Counted from the stretch's first letter, positions 38,382 through 48,021 are shown. The stretch: 57,270 bases of DNA from Propionivibrio sp. (GCF_016790145.1 NZ_JAEUOI010000096.1:1-57270); one strand, 5' to 3'. The notes: generated by a model not told the origin, from the letters alone. Made by a program: numbers and translations.

Positions 38382-38771
38382 ATGATTGGCATTCTTCTGA
38401 TAACGCACGGCACGTTTGGCGAAAGCCTGATTCAGAACGTGTGCCAGGTTCTCAACAAACGCCCGCCATTGATCGGCCAGCTCGGCGTTGCCGCGCAGGA
38501 CGACCCGCTGGACATGCTGCCTCTCGCCCGCTTGCGATTGAGGGAGGTTGATGAGGGCGACGGGGTGTTGATCATGACCGATATATTGGGCGCCACGCCG
38601 TCCAATCTCGGCTTGAAGCTTCTGGTACCGGGCCGGGTCGAAGGCGTTGCCGGCGTCAGTCTGCCGATGCTGTTGCGCGTCCTGACCTATCGCAAGAGCA
38701 GTATGGAAACATTGTTGCAAAAAGCCATCAGCGGTGGTCACGATGGCGTCATTTGCATGCCCCTACCCTAG
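38382..38771 (+). CDS. PTS EIIA (mannose/fructose family) regulatory protein
   Basis: The 129-residue protein is an EIIA of the mannose superfamily, with the phosphorylated residue His9 in LLITHGTFGES and the segment DILGATPSNLG. In betaproteobacteria this protein is found next to HPr and EI without any sugar EIIB/EIIC, forming a regulatory phosphorelay rather than a transporter. It follows apbE by 68 bases and precedes ptsH by 23. Confidence 0.92.
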   Translation: MIGILLITHGTFGESLIQNVCQVLNKRPPLIGQLGVAAQDDPLDMLPLARLRLREVDEGDGVLIMTDILGATPSNLGLKLLVPGRVEGVAGVSLPMLLRVLTYRKSSMETLLQKAISGGHDGVICMPLP

Positions 38772-38794
38772 CAGATTGATCGACTGGAATCTTG

Positions 38795-39064
38795 ATGGCA
38801 CGTGCTGAAACCGAAATTGTCAACAAACTGGGCTTGCATGCACGCGCTTCGGCCAAGCTGACACAGTTGGCCGGCAGCTTCGATTCCGAAGTCTGGCTGG
38901 AGAAGGGGGCGCGCCGGATCAACGCCAAAAGCATCATGGGGGTGATGATGCTGGCGGCCGGCAAGGGATCGAGGATTGTGATTGAAACCATCGGCCACGA
39001 TGAGCAGGCGGCACTCGAATCGCTCCTCAATCTGATCGCTGACAAATTCGGCGAAGGAGAATAA
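38795..39064 (+). CDS. ptsH: Phosphocarrier protein HPr
   Basis: The 89-residue protein has the active-site His15 in LGLHARASAKL and Ser46 in INAKSIMGVMML, the site phosphorylated by HprK in bacteria that have that kinase. I use the ATG at 38795; the frame also opens at a TTG three bases earlier. It passes phosphate from EI to EIIA. Neither hprK nor a sugar permease is in the window. Confidence 0.97.
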   Translation: MARAETEIVNKLGLHARASAKLTQLAGSFDSEVWLEKGARRINAKSIMGVMMLAAGKGSRIVIETIGHDEQAALESLLNLIADKFGEGE

Positions 39065-39071
39065 GCAAACC

Positions 39072-40814
39072 ATGAGCTTCACTCTGCACGGTCTCGCCGT
39101 CTCGAACGGTATCGCCATTGGCCAGGCGCACCTGATCTCGCAGGCAACGCTTGAGGTCTCGCATCTGGTCATTGCGCAGCGCATGGTGGAGAAGGAAGTC
39201 ACCCGTTTCGAAACGGCACTGGCCAAGGTACGCACCGAGTTCGGGGTGATCAAGAATGGACTGGGCAAGGCACCGACCGATATCGGTGCCTTCATTGACC
39301 TGCATCTGCTGATCCTGTCCGATCCCGAGCTCTCCGAGGTGCCCAAGCAAATCATTCGTGAACGGCGTTGCAACGCTGAATGGGCGATCGTCCAGCAGAT
39401 GGAGCTTCTGGTCGCCCAGTTCGAGAAGATCGAAGATGTTTATTTGCGCGAGCGCAGTTACGATGTGCGCCAGGTCGTCGAACGTATCGTCCGCGAACTG
39501 GTTGGCCGGTCGGGCCATGCCGCTGCCAAGTCCGCCAAGGGGGTCAAGGGAGAAAACCTGATTGTCGTTGCCCATGATCTTTCCCCGTCCGACGTCATGG
39601 CCTTCAAGGACCAGAATTTCGCTTCGTTTGTTACCGATGTCGGTGGTTCCACCTCGCATACCGCGATCCTGGCGCGCGGCATGGGCATTCCGGCCGTGCT
39701 CGGTCTGCACAACGCCCGGCAGTTGATTCGCGACAAGGAAACGCTGATTGTCGACGGCACGCGCGGCGTGGTGATCGTCAACCCCGATGCGCGAATCCTG
39801 GAGGAATACGAGCTCAAGAAATGTCAGATCGAGATCGAGCGCTCGAAGCTCAAGCTGCTGAAAACCACGCGCTCAACAACACTCGACCGGGTCAAAATCG
39901 ATCTGCTCGCCAATATCGAAGAGCCAAGCGACGTTACGGTGGCACTTGAAAGCGGCGCCGAAGGTGTGGGTCTGTTCCGTACCGAGTTCATCTTTCTCGG
40001 TCGCGGCGACATGCCGAGCGAGGACGAGCAGTTCGAGGCTTATCGCAAGGTCGTCAAAGGCATGCAGGGACGACCGGTAACGATCCGTACCTTTGATCTG
40101 GGCAATGACAAAAACATTCATTCGGACGACGCGATCGGTGAGCGAAAACGCGACAACCCGGCGCTAGGCCTGCGCTCGATTCGTCTCTCGCTGGCCGAAC
40201 CGAAAACGTTCCAGTCGCAGTTGCGCGCCATCCTGCGCGTCTCCAAGCTGGGCAAGGTCAAGATCCTGATCCCGATGCTGTCGCACGCGCATCAGATCGA
40301 CCAGACACTGGCCGCGCTGGAGCAGGCAAAATCCAGCCTGCGCGGGGAAAAGATTGCTTTCGACGAGAGTATCGAAATTGGCGGGATGATCGAGGTTCCG
40401 GCGGCGGCACTGGCGGTCGGCATATTCCTGCGCCGCATGAATTTTCTTTCGATCGGCACCAATGACCTGATCCAGTACACGCTGGCCATTGACCGCAGCG
40501 ATGAGCAGGTCTCGTATCTCTACGATCCGCTGCACCCCGCGGTACTGATGCTGCTGGCACACGTCATCAGCACCGCCGAGAAAGTCAATATTCCGGTTTC
40601 GATGTGCGGCGAACTGGCGGGCGACCCCAAGCTGACCCGCCTGCTGCTGGGCATGGGTTTGCGCCAGTTTTCGATGCATCCGGCGCAGATCCCCGCAGTC
40701 AAGCAGAAAGTGAAGCAGAGCAATATTTCCGAAGTCATTCCGATCGTACGTCGCATACTGCGTCTTGAGGAGTCAGCGAAAATTCAGGAACAGATTGAAC
40801 GCCTCAATGCCTGA
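39072..40814 (+). CDS. ptsI: PTS enzyme I
   Basis: The 580-residue enzyme autophosphorylates from phosphoenolpyruvate and passes the phosphate to HPr. The active-site histidine is His196 in GGSTSHTAIL, and the C-terminal barrel has GVGLFRTEFIFLGR, the PEP-binding FLSIGTNDLIQYTLAIDR and catalytic Cys512 in VSMCGELAGD. GGAG lies upstream of the ATG, and only seven bases separate it from ptsH. It closes a run of six genes from gshA. Confidence 0.97.
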   Translation: MSFTLHGLAVSNGIAIGQAHLISQATLEVSHLVIAQRMVEKEVTRFETALAKVRTEFGVIKNGLGKAPTDIGAFIDLHLLILSDPELSEVPKQIIRERRCNAEWAIVQQMELLVAQFEKIEDVYLRERSYDVRQVVERIVRELVGRSGHAAAKSAKGVKGENLIVVAHDLSPSDVMAFKDQNFASFVTDVGGSTSHTAILARGMGIPAVLGLHNARQLIRDKETLIVDGTRGVVIVNPDARILEEYELKKCQIEIERSKLKLLKTTRSTTLDRVKIDLLANIEEPSDVTVALESGAEGVGLFRTEFIFLGRGDMPSEDEQFEAYRKVVKGMQGRPVTIRTFDLGNDKNIHSDDAIGERKRDNPALGLRSIRLSLAEPKTFQSQLRAILRVSKLGKVKILIPMLSHAHQIDQTLAALEQAKSSLRGEKIAFDESIEIGGMIEVPAAALAVGIFLRRMNFLSIGTNDLIQYTLAIDRSDEQVSYLYDPLHPAVLMLLAHVISTAEKVNIPVSMCGELAGDPKLTRLLLGMGLRQFSMHPAQIPAVKQKVKQSNISEVIPIVRRILRLEESAKIQEQIERLNA

Positions 40815-40944
40815 ATCAGCGTACACGTCGCGAATGCTCACGCTTGGCATGGAGCCAGCCCGGTCAGTTTTTTCAGGCCGACTGGTTTATCCTAGAAGGA
40901 GCAGTTGAGCGCGACCGCCGCAACACCAAGTTTGGTGAGTGTTT

Positions 40945-41023
40945 GGCCCTCACCCCAACCCTCTTCCGCGGGGAGAGGGGGTTTGCACCCTTCGCCCTGC
41001 GGGAGAAGGGCCGGGGATGAGGG
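40945..41023. repeat. Compound palindromic repeat, CCCTCACCCC/GGGGATGAGGG type
   Basis: Outer arms CCCTCACCCC and GGGGATGAGGG enclose two separate hairpins, one around CCGCGGGGAGAGGG and one around CCCTTCGCCCTGCGGGAGAAGGG (paired CCCTTC and GAAGGG). It lies between ptsI and metX and may end the gsh-pts transcript. The form resembles a widespread class of REP-like elements. Confidence 0.75.
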
Positions 41024-41081
41024 ACTACGATATTGCCATTATGCTCAACTGCGTTTTTAGGTTTATTTTTCCAATTCGATA

Positions 41082-42212
41082 ATGATGTCAAAAGAAAATT
41101 CTGTCGGAGTCGTTGTCCCGCAACGAGTCCGTTTCAATGAGCCGATGCGGCTCAAGAGTGGCGCCTTGCTGCCCGGTTTCGATCTCGCCTTCGAAACCTA
41201 CGGCACGCTCAACAGCGCACGCACTAATGCCGTGCTGGTTTGTCACGCCCTTTCCGGTGGCCATCACGTTGCCGGTGTGTACGCCGGCGAGCCGAGGAAC
41301 GTCGGCTGGTGGGATAACCTGGTCGGACCGGGCAAGCCACTGGATACCAACAAGTTTTTTGTTGTCGGAGTCAACAATCTCGGGGGCTGCTACGGTTCGA
41401 CCGGCCCGATCTCGCTCAACCCGGAAACCGGCAAGCGCTACGGCGCGGATTTTCCGATGGTCACGGTCGAGGACTGGGTGGCGGCACATGCCCGGCTCGC
41501 CGACTATCTCGGTATTGACACCTGGGCCGCCGTCATCGGCGGCAGCCTTGGCGGAATGCAGGCGCTCGAATGGTCGTTGCAGTTTCCGGAGCGCATCCGG
41601 CACGCCATGGTGATTGCCTCGGCACCCAAGCTTTCGGCGCAGAACATCGCCTTCAACGCGGTGGCCCGGCAGGCCATCCTTTCCGACCCCGACTTTCATG
41701 GCGGCCACTACGCCGAACACGGTGTGGTGCCACGCAAAGGGCTGCGGCTGGCGCGCATGGTCGGACACATCACCTACCTGTCGGACAGCCAGATGGGCGA
41801 GAAATTCGGTCGCCAGTTGCATCATGGCGAACACCAGTTCAGCTATGACGTCGACTTCGAGATCGAATCCTACCTGCGCTATCAGGGCGACAAGTTCGCC
41901 AGCTTCTTCGATGCCAATACCTATCTGATTACAACCAAGGCGCTCGACTATTTCGATCCGGCCTACGCCTACCAGGGCGATCTCGCTGCTGCCCTGGCGC
42001 GTGCCAGCGCCCGCTTCTTTGTCGCCAGCTTCTCGACCGACTGGCGCTTTGCACCGGCACGTTCGCGCGAGATCGTTTTCGCCCTTCTGCACAACCGGCG
42101 CCATGTCGCCTACGCCGAGATCGATTGCGACGCCGGGCACGACTCCTTTCTGCTCGATGACGCCCACTATCACGCCGTGCTGCGCGCTTATCTGGAGAAC
42201 ATATCGACATGA
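41082..42212 (+). CDS. metX: Homoserine O-acetyl/succinyltransferase MetX
   Basis: The 376-residue alpha/beta-hydrolase-fold enzyme acylates homoserine in methionine biosynthesis. The triad is Ser155 in [10 protein letters not shown], Asp320 in FSTDWRFAP and His353 in DAGHDSFLL. The oxyanion segment [11 protein letters not shown] is typical. The acyl donor (acetyl- or succinyl-CoA) cannot be told by eye. The second ATG (41085) may be the true start. metW follows with a four-base overlap. Confidence 0.95.
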   Translation: MMSKENSVGVVVPQRVRFNEPMRLKSGALLPGFDLAFETYGTLNSARTNAVLVCHALSGGHHVAGVYAGEPRNVGWWDNLVGPGKPLDTNKFFVVGVNNLGGCYGSTGPISLNPETGKRYGADFPMVTVEDWVAAHARLADYLGIDTWAAVIGGSLGGMQALEWSLQFPERIRHAMVIASAPKLSAQNIAFNAVARQAILSDPDFHGGHYAEHGVVPRKGLRLARMVGHITYLSDSQMGEKFGRQLHHGEHQFSYDVDFEIESYLRYQGDKFASFFDANTYLITTKALDYFDPAYAYQGDLAAALARASARFFVASFSTDWRFAPARSREIVFALLHNRRHVAYAEIDCDAGHDSFLLDDAHYHAVLRAYLENIST

Positions 42213-42841
42213 GCAATGGGAATCCGCACAATCCGCTTACGGCCAAGGAACGAGAACGTTTCGACTTTGCCGTCATCGCCAACTGGATTCCGCCGGGCGA
42301 GCGCGTACTCGACCTGGGCTGTGGCGACGGCAAGCTGCTGCGTTATCTGCGCGAAACCAAGGGAGTCATCGGTTACGGAGTCGAGATCGATCACGGCAGC
42401 GTGCTCGGCTGCATCAGCAACGATGTCGATGTGATCCAGATCGACATCGAGGGCGGCCTCTCGGGTTTTGAGGACCAGTCGTTCAATCACGTCATCATTT
42501 CCCAGGCGCTGCAGGCGATGCACGCCACCGAACGCATCCTCGGCGAAATGCTGCGCGTTGCCGAAGAGGCCGTCGTGAGTTTCCCCAACTTCGCCTATCG
42601 CGCCAACCGGGCGGCGATTGCCGAAGGCCACATGCCGGTTTCCGAAGACCTGCCTTACGCCTGGTATGAAACGCCGAACGTACGTTTTTTCACCCTCGCC
42701 GATTTTGAGTCGCTGTGCCGCAAGCTGGACATCGAGATCCGCGAGCGGCTGGCATTTGACGAAGCCGGGCAGTTGGTGAGCGACGATCCCAATCTCAACG
42801 GCAGTCTGGCCTTCTACCGCCTCGGCCGCCGGCGCGGATGA
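42209..42841 (+). CDS. metW: MetW methionine biosynthesis protein
   Basis: The 210-residue protein has a methyltransferase-like fold with [14 protein letters not shown] as its SAM motif, and [20 protein letters not shown] and the NFAYRANR segment. MetW always accompanies MetX in many proteobacteria and is needed for full transferase activity there. Start and stop overlap both neighbours by ATGA. Confidence 0.95.
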   Translation: MSNGNPHNPLTAKERERFDFAVIANWIPPGERVLDLGCGDGKLLRYLRETKGVIGYGVEIDHGSVLGCISNDVDVIQIDIEGGLSGFEDQSFNHVIISQALQAMHATERILGEMLRVAEEAVVSFPNFAYRANRAAIAEGHMPVSEDLPYAWYETPNVRFFTLADFESLCRKLDIEIRERLAFDEAGQLVSDDPNLNGSLAFYRLGRRRG

Positions 42842-44121
42842 GCATTGCCTTGCCGGAGTCCTTGCGCGTCCTGCTGACGCGCAAGATGTTGATCTGCGTG
42901 TTTACCGGATTCAGCTCGGGGCTGCCGCTTTACCTGCTGCTCAACCTGCTTCCCGCCTGGTTGCGCAGCGAGGGGGTCAACCTCAAAACGATTGGCTTCT
43001 TTGCGCTGATCCAGTTTCCCTACACCTGGAAATTTCTCTGGTCGCCCTTTCTCGATCGTTATGCCCTGCCCATACTCGGTCGCCGGCGTAGCTGGTCGCT
43101 GCTCATGCAGATTGGCTTGCTGCTGTGCATTGGACTGCTCGGCGGGCTTTCGCCGGGCACCGACATCGTCCCGGTGCTGTGGCTCGCGGCGCTGCTCGCA
43201 CTTTTCTCGGCCACCCAGGACATCGCGCTCGACGCCTACCGGCGCGAGTTGCTGTCCGATGTCGAACTGGGTCTGGGCAACGCCGTGCATGTCAATGCCT
43301 ATCGGGTAGCCGGTCTGGTGCCGGGTTCGCTGTCGCTGATCCTTGCCGACCTGCTACCGTGGTCGCAGGTGTTCTGGATCACCGCCGCCTTCATGCTGCC
43401 GGGCATGCTGATGATCCTGCGGGTCAGCGAGCCGGTGGCGGCGCATGCCGCGCCGAAGACCCTGCGCCAGGCGGTGGTCGAGCCTTTCAACGAATTCATG
43501 GGGCGCAACGGTGTGCGTGGCGCGCTGCTGGTGCTGGCCTTCATTTTCCTCTACAAGCTGGGCGACTCGCTGTGCACGGCGCTGGCCACCCCTTTTTATC
43601 TCGACATGGGTTTCACGAAAACCGACATCGGCCTGATCGCCAAACACGCCGGTCTGTGGCCGGCAGTCATCGGTGGTCTGCTCGGCGGTCTGTGGATGGT
43701 GCGTCTGGGGATCAATCGCGCACTGTGGTTGTTCGGCGTCGTGCAACTCGTTTCCATTCTCGGCTTCGCCTGGCTGGCCTGGCTCGGGCCGCAGACGGCG
43801 ATCGGCATCGACCAGCGCCTGGCGCTTGCTGCCGTCATCGGCGTCGAGGCGCTCGGCGTCGGCCTGGGCACTGCCGCTTTTGTCGCCTTCATTGCCCGCT
43901 CGACGCACCCGGCTTACACGGCAACGCAATTTGCCCTGTTCACCAGCCTGGCCGCCGTTCCGCGCACCTTCATCAATGCCTCGGCCGGCTGGTTGGTGGA
44001 AGGCCTGGGCTGGTTCAATTTCTTCCTGCTGTGCACCGCGCTGGCGGTTCCCGGAATGCTCCTGCTTTCGCGCGTGGCACCATGGAATGCAGCGCCGGTG
44101 AAAGGGGCGCAAGGTGCGTGA
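42838..44121 (+). CDS. ampG: AmpG-like muropeptide/MFS transporter
   Basis: The 427-residue protein has about 12 to 14 hydrophobic segments and the AmpG features GFSSGLPLYLLLNLLPAWLR, PYTWKFLWSPFLDRY and SATQDIALDAYRREL. AmpG imports anhydro-muropeptides for peptidoglycan recycling. It overlaps metW by four bases and the DNA glycosylase gene by eight, so the four genes are probably one operon. Confidence 0.92.
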   Translation: MSIALPESLRVLLTRKMLICVFTGFSSGLPLYLLLNLLPAWLRSEGVNLKTIGFFALIQFPYTWKFLWSPFLDRYALPILGRRRSWSLLMQIGLLLCIGLLGGLSPGTDIVPVLWLAALLALFSATQDIALDAYRRELLSDVELGLGNAVHVNAYRVAGLVPGSLSLILADLLPWSQVFWITAAFMLPGMLMILRVSEPVAAHAAPKTLRQAVVEPFNEFMGRNGVRGALLVLAFIFLYKLGDSLCTALATPFYLDMGFTKTDIGLIAKHAGLWPAVIGGLLGGLWMVRLGINRALWLFGVVQLVSILGFAWLAWLGPQTAIGIDQRLALAAVIGVEALGVGLGTAAFVAFIARSTHPAYTATQFALFTSLAAVPRTFINASAGWLVEGLGWFNFFLLCTALAVPGMLLLSRVAPWNAAPVKGAQGA

Positions 44122-44845
44122 GACGGATTCGGCGATTGCCGACGCACTGGTCGACGCCGCCCGCGAGTTGTCGGCCAAGGTCGAAAGGCTTGATTTTGCG
44201 GCACCGGTTTCACACCGCTACAACCCGCTGGACTACGCCTGGGCGCCGCATGAGCTGTATTTGCGCCGCTACGGAGCCAACCGCAAGAAGGTGGTATTCA
44301 TCGGCATGAATCCCGGCCCCTTCGGCATGGTGCAATGCGGCGTTCCCTTCGGCGAGATCGCCGCCGTGCGCGACTGGATGGGAATCGACGCAAAAGTCGA
44401 TAGGCCGGCGCTGGAAAATCCAAAACGGCCGATCGAGGGCTTCGCCTGTACCCGTTCCGAAGTCAGCGGCCGGCGCTTGTGGGCTTTGTTTCAACAGCGC
44501 TTCGGCACGGCCGAGGCCCTCTTTGCCGAGCATTTTGTGGCCAACTATTGCCCGCTGGCCTTTTTCGAGCACAGCCGGAATCTGACTCCGGACAAACTGC
44601 CAGCCGACGAGGCCGCGCCGCTCTATGCCGCCTGCGATGCACATCTCAGGCAACTCGTGGCGATACTCAAGCCGCATTGGGTGATCGGAATCGGAGGCTT
44701 TGCCGAAGCGCGTGCCGCGCTGGCTCTGAGCGGGATGAACGTCAGCCTCGGGAAAGTCCTGCATCCCAGCCCGGCCAGTCCGGCGGCCAACCGCGGCTGG
44801 GCCGAAGCGGCTACCCGGCAACTGACGGCGCTCGGAATCTGGTGA
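44114..44845 (+). CDS. SMUG1-like uracil-DNA glycosylase
   Basis: The 243-residue protein shows the family 3 glycosylase motif GMNPGPFGMVQCGVPFGE (motif A) and the late HPSPASPAANRGW (motif B). These enzymes remove uracil and 5-hydroxymethyluracil from DNA. A GTG start is used. It overlaps the ampG end by eight bases, an unusual genomic partner, but the spacing is probably just gene packing. Confidence 0.9.
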   Translation: MRETDSAIADALVDAARELSAKVERLDFAAPVSHRYNPLDYAWAPHELYLRRYGANRKKVVFIGMNPGPFGMVQCGVPFGEIAAVRDWMGIDAKVDRPALENPKRPIEGFACTRSEVSGRRLWALFQQRFGTAEALFAEHFVANYCPLAFFEHSRNLTPDKLPADEAAPLYAACDAHLRQLVAILKPHWVIGIGGFAEARAALALSGMNVSLGKVLHPSPASPAANRGWAEAATRQLTALGIW

Positions 44846-44989
44846 ACTGCCCAGGCTGAAAACGCTGTCGAGCCAACCGAATGTTTCCGTTGAACCCGGC
44901 GCACTCGATTTCTTGCCTTACGGTCGTCTTCGCAGCGGTTGAAGCCTTGCCCTCAGGGCCATCAATTATGAAAACGACACCTCATTGAT

Positions 44990-45005
44990 TAGTCCTAATG
45001 GACTA
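44990..45005. promoter_or_regulatory. Perfect dyad abutting the PEP-CTERM gene promoter
   Basis: TAGTCC-TAAT-GGACTA (6-base arms) ends at the base before the -35 element TTGACT. A regulator bound here could affect RNA polymerase. The regulator is unknown. Confidence 0.6.
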
Positions 45006-45034
45006 TTGACTTCAAGTAACATTGTTCCTAGCAT
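45006..45034 (+). promoter_or_regulatory. Sigma-70 promoter of the PEP-CTERM gene
   Basis: TTGACT at 45006-45011 and TAGCAT at 45029-45034 with 17 bases between, about 35 bases upstream of the start codon. This is a clearer match than others in the window. I found no sigma-54 -24/-12 pair. Confidence 0.65.
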
Positions 45035-45070
45035 GGTTTTAGTTATCAATAAAACTAGTGGGAGAATGCC

Positions 45071-45886
45071 ATGTTACCCAAGCCTGTCATGAAATCACTT
45101 CGGTTTCCGGTAGCCCATCTTGCCTTGGCGTTTGCGCTTGTAATCCCGGGTCTCTCGGTCGCCAGCCCATCTGCCAGCGTGGATGGTTCAATGGAAACCA
45201 GCGAAGGGTTCAGATACGACGACGGCGCAACCTCCCCCACGTTGGCTGTAAGTATTGCCCATAGTTATAGCGACGGCGTGCTTTCTTTTATGGCGTCGGC
45301 GGGTGGCGGGAGCATTTCCGGCGGAGCCAATCCTTTCATCACCATATCGACCTACGCCTCTAACAATGGTGCGTTTCGAACCGCGTCCGGGGCGCACGCT
45401 GGTACATGGAGTTCTTTCTATGTTGGAACAAAACCGGGGTTTTCTCCCCCGGCGGAGAAAATGTACGTTCCCGTCAAGGTTCATTACACCAGTACTCTGA
45501 CGGAGCAGTTCGGGAAAGTTCCTGCCAGTTGGAACACCAACGAACCGGACAAAATGGCGTTTTACCTTGACAGTGTGAACTGGCGTCCTTATAACGAAGA
45601 CGGCTATCTATCTGGTAATTTCTATTACGGCGATGTACGCAGCGTTGGCATCTACACGTCCTTGTCGTCGATCACCCGGAACGATATCGGGCCGGGCGCA
45701 TGGGCGAGAGCGGATCTGTACGCCTCGATAACACCGTATGTCGATCCAGCATGGAATGCCGAACACGGCAACGGCTATAAGGTGTTCTACGTGGGACAGG
45801 TCCCCGAACCCGAAACCTACGGCATGATGATGGCGGGTCTGGGGTTGATCGGATTTCTTGTCCGGCGCAGAAAACTGAACGCCTGA
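45071..45886 (+). CDS. PEP-CTERM exported protein
   Basis: The 271-residue protein has a Sec signal peptide (ALVIPGLSVASP) and ends in a PEP-CTERM sorting tail: VPEPETYGMMMAGLGLIGFL followed by RRRK. This marks secretion and processing by an exosortase, linked in these bacteria to extracellular polysaccharide. The mature part is beta-rich and aromatic, with no recognised catalytic motif. GGGAGA precedes an ATG. A strong terminator follows. No exosortase is in the window. Confidence 0.93.
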   Translation: MLPKPVMKSLRFPVAHLALAFALVIPGLSVASPSASVDGSMETSEGFRYDDGATSPTLAVSIAHSYSDGVLSFMASAGGGSISGGANPFITISTYASNNGAFRTASGAHAGTWSSFYVGTKPGFSPPAEKMYVPVKVHYTSTLTEQFGKVPASWNTNEPDKMAFYLDSVNWRPYNEDGYLSGNFYYGDVRSVGIYTSLSSITRNDIGPGAWARADLYASITPYVDPAWNAEHGNGYKVFYVGQVPEPETYGMMMAGLGLIGFLVRRRKLNA

Positions 45887-45908
45887 TAAGCTACCAACCT
45901 GAATGACA

Positions 45909-45936
45909 GCCCCGCTAGGGCGGGGTTCGTCTTTTT
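45909..45936 (+). terminator. Rho-independent terminator after the PEP-CTERM gene
   Basis: CCCCGC-TAGG-GCGGGG forms a stem of six GC pairs, followed by TTCGTCTTTTT. It lies 23 bases after the stop codon. Confidence 0.88.
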
Positions 45937-46089
45937 ATGGCGTCTGTTAATGGCCGACTGCCAAAGTCGGTAACTCTGACGTCAATGGCTGCTGCATATC
46001 TATCACGGACTACGGATACCCAAACCTCAAAGGCGCGACAGCGTCCAGGTGCAGGCTCTGCATTCCCTTCAGCCAGATTTGCTTCGCGG

Positions 46090-46141
46090 CACAAAGTTCG
46101 CCAGGAAGCCGATGGTGCCGGTTCACCTGGCGAACTTTGTG
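46090..46141. repeat. 16-base perfect inverted repeat with 20-base loop, downstream of leuA
   Basis: CACAAAGTTCGCCAGG (46090-46105) and CCTGGCGAACTTTGTG (46126-46141) are exact reverse complements. The stem begins 16 bases past the leuA stop on the minus strand. No T-tract follows, so it is not a standard terminator; it could be an mRNA 3' stabiliser, a protein binding site or the trace of an element. Confidence 0.85.
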
Positions 46142-46156
46142 ACTTCGCGCTGATGC

Positions 46157-47845
46157 TCAGGCAGCCTTGACGTTCCTGCCGGCGATGTTCAGGCGGTTCA
46201 CGCCACTCATCAGCGCCTTGATCGAAGCGGTGACGATGTTCGCATCCATGCCGACGCCGTAGCATTCGCGTTCGTTGCCGGCCTGCATGACCTCCATGAA
46301 GGCGCAGGCTTTGGCGTCGCCGCCTTCGCGGCTGCTGCCCATCGAACGCTCTTCATAACTGCGCACCTGCAGCGTGATGCCGAGTTTGCGCAAGGCATGG
46401 ACGGCCGCATCGATCGGGCCATTGCCTTCGCCGGTCAGCACATGCGTCTCGCCGTTCATCTCTACGGTCAGGCGAATACCCTGCGCCGCTCCGTCCTCAA
46501 AGAGCTGATGTTTGACGTAGCTGACCGGGTTGCCTGCTTCAAGGTAAGTTTGCGAGAACAGCGCCCAGATGTCGGACGCTTCCATCTCGCCGCCGTGCTG
46601 GTCGGTATAGCGCTGAACCTCGGCCGAGAATTCAACCTGCAAGCGGCGCGGCATGACCACGCCGTATTCGGTTTCAAGCAGATAGGCGACGCCGCCCTTG
46701 CCCGACTGGCTGTTGATACGGATCACCGAATCGTAGCTGCGGCCGAGATCGGCCGGGTCGATCGGCAGGTAGGGCAGGTTCCAGAGCGCATCGGCCTCCT
46801 GTGCGGAGAAGCCCTTTTTTATCGCGTCCTGGTGCGTCCCGGAGAAGGCCGTGAACACCAGGTCGCCGACGTAGGGATGGCGCGGGTGGATCGGCATCTG
46901 CGTGCAGTATTCGAAGTTGCGCGCGACGGCGTTGATGTCCGAGAAGTCGAGATTCGGCGATACGCCCTGGGTGTAGAGATTGAGCGCCAGCGTGACGAGG
47001 TCGACATTGCCGGTGCGCTCTCCGTTGCCGAACAGGCAGCCTTCAACGCGGTCGGCACCGGCCATCAGGCCCAGTTCGGCGGCGGCAACCGCCGTGCCGC
47101 GGTCGTTGTGCGGGTGCAGGCTGATCAGGATACTGTCGCGGCGTGCGAGATTGCGGTGCATCCATTCGATCTGGTCGGCATAAACATTCGGCGTGGCTAT
47201 TTCCACCGTGGTCGGCAGATTGAGAATGATCTTCCTGTCCGGCCTCGCATCCCAGGCTTCGCTGACCGCGTTGCATACCTCGAGTGCAAAGTCGAGTTCG
47301 GTGGCGGTGAAGTTTTCCGGGCTGTATTCGAGCACCCATTCCGTCGCCGGATTCTCCTCGCTGAGCTGTTTGACGAGCTTCACGGCGGCCACGGCCATGG
47401 CCACCACCTCGGCCTTGCTCATGCCGAAAACAATCTCGCGGAAGGGTTTCGACGTGGCGTTGTAGATATGCACGATGGCGCGGCGGGCGCCCTTTAACGA
47501 CTCGAAGGTGCGGCGGATGAGCGCTTCACGCGCCGGCGCCAGCACCTCGATCGTCACGTCGTCCGGAATGTGCTTGTCTTCGATCAGCTTGCGAACGAAG
47601 TCGAAATCGGTCTGCGATGCCGAGGGAAAAGCGACTTCGATTTCCTTGAAGCCGACTTCGCACAGTGTCTTGAACATGCGCATCTTGCGCTCGGCATTCA
47701 TCGGCTCGAACAGCGCCTGATTGCCGTCGCGCAGGTCGGTGCTCATCCACACCGGTGCGCTGGTGATGCTGCGGCTCGGCCACTGGCGCTGGTCGATGTT
47801 GACCGGTGGGAAGGCGGTGTATTTGGTGGCGGGTTGTTTCAACAT
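46157..47845 (-). CDS. leuA: 2-isopropylmalate synthase
   Basis: The 562-residue enzyme condenses acetyl-CoA and 2-oxoisovalerate, the first step of leucine synthesis. The TIM-barrel half shows [29 protein letters not shown], the metal-binding [15 protein letters not shown] and [11 protein letters not shown]. The last 130 residues form the leucine-sensing regulatory domain. The overall sequence and length match the longer class found in beta/actinobacteria. GGAG lies 9 bases upstream. It is divergent from an Lrp-family gene. Confidence 0.97.
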   Translation of the reverse strand: MLKQPATKYTAFPPVNIDQRQWPSRSITSAPVWMSTDLRDGNQALFEPMNAERKMRMFKTLCEVGFKEIEVAFPSASQTDFDFVRKLIEDKHIPDDVTIEVLAPAREALIRRTFESLKGARRAIVHIYNATSKPFREIVFGMSKAEVVAMAVAAVKLVKQLSEENPATEWVLEYSPENFTATELDFALEVCNAVSEAWDARPDRKIILNLPTTVEIATPNVYADQIEWMHRNLARRDSILISLHPHNDRGTAVAAAELGLMAGADRVEGCLFGNGERTGNVDLVTLALNLYTQGVSPNLDFSDINAVARNFEYCTQMPIHPRHPYVGDLVFTAFSGTHQDAIKKGFSAQEADALWNLPYLPIDPADLGRSYDSVIRINSQSGKGGVAYLLETEYGVVMPRRLQVEFSAEVQRYTDQHGGEMEASDIWALFSQTYLEAGNPVSYVKHQLFEDGAAQGIRLTVEMNGETHVLTGEGNGPIDAAVHALRKLGITLQVRSYEERSMGSSREGGDAKACAFMEVMQAGNERECYGVGMDANIVTASIKALMSGVNRLNIAGRNVKAA

Positions 47846-47925
47846 GATCGGTACTCCTCAAGTCGGCGCAGAGGCCTGTTTCGATGGAGAGATGATAGCG
47901 AATGATGCACGGCAAGTGCTTGCGT

Positions 47926-48021
47926 TTTGTAGTAAGCCTAGCCTGTAATTAGGAATAATATTGCTTATATTATTATTATTACGATTTATAATTGCTAAAT
48001 AATAAACTTGGTGGCCATATC
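47926..48021. promoter_or_regulatory. AT-rich divergent control region of leuA and the Lrp-like gene
   Basis: This stretch is far richer in A and T than its surroundings and includes a run of TTA repeats (TATTATTATTATTACG) and TATAAT at 47987. The half-sites TTGCTTATA and TTATAATTGC resemble Lrp-type recognition elements, but I cannot fix a consensus site. Binding of the adjacent regulator here is an inference from position. Confidence 0.4.

Noticed and set aside
40815-41081. Possible SAM or SAH riboswitch before metX
   Set aside because: The gap holds a repeat element and no conserved riboswitch core that I can recognise.
41088-42173. 361-residue open frame opposite metX
   Set aside because: metX is certain from its catalytic triad; the antisense frame is a shadow.
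43125-44309. 394-residue plus-strand frame within ampG and the glycosylase gene
   Set aside because: It is rich in Ala/Arg/His without hydrophobic helices, while ampG in the overlapping frame is a clear transporter.
46397-47497. 366-residue open frame opposite leuA
   Set aside because: leuA is clear on the minus strand; the plus frame shows no family features.
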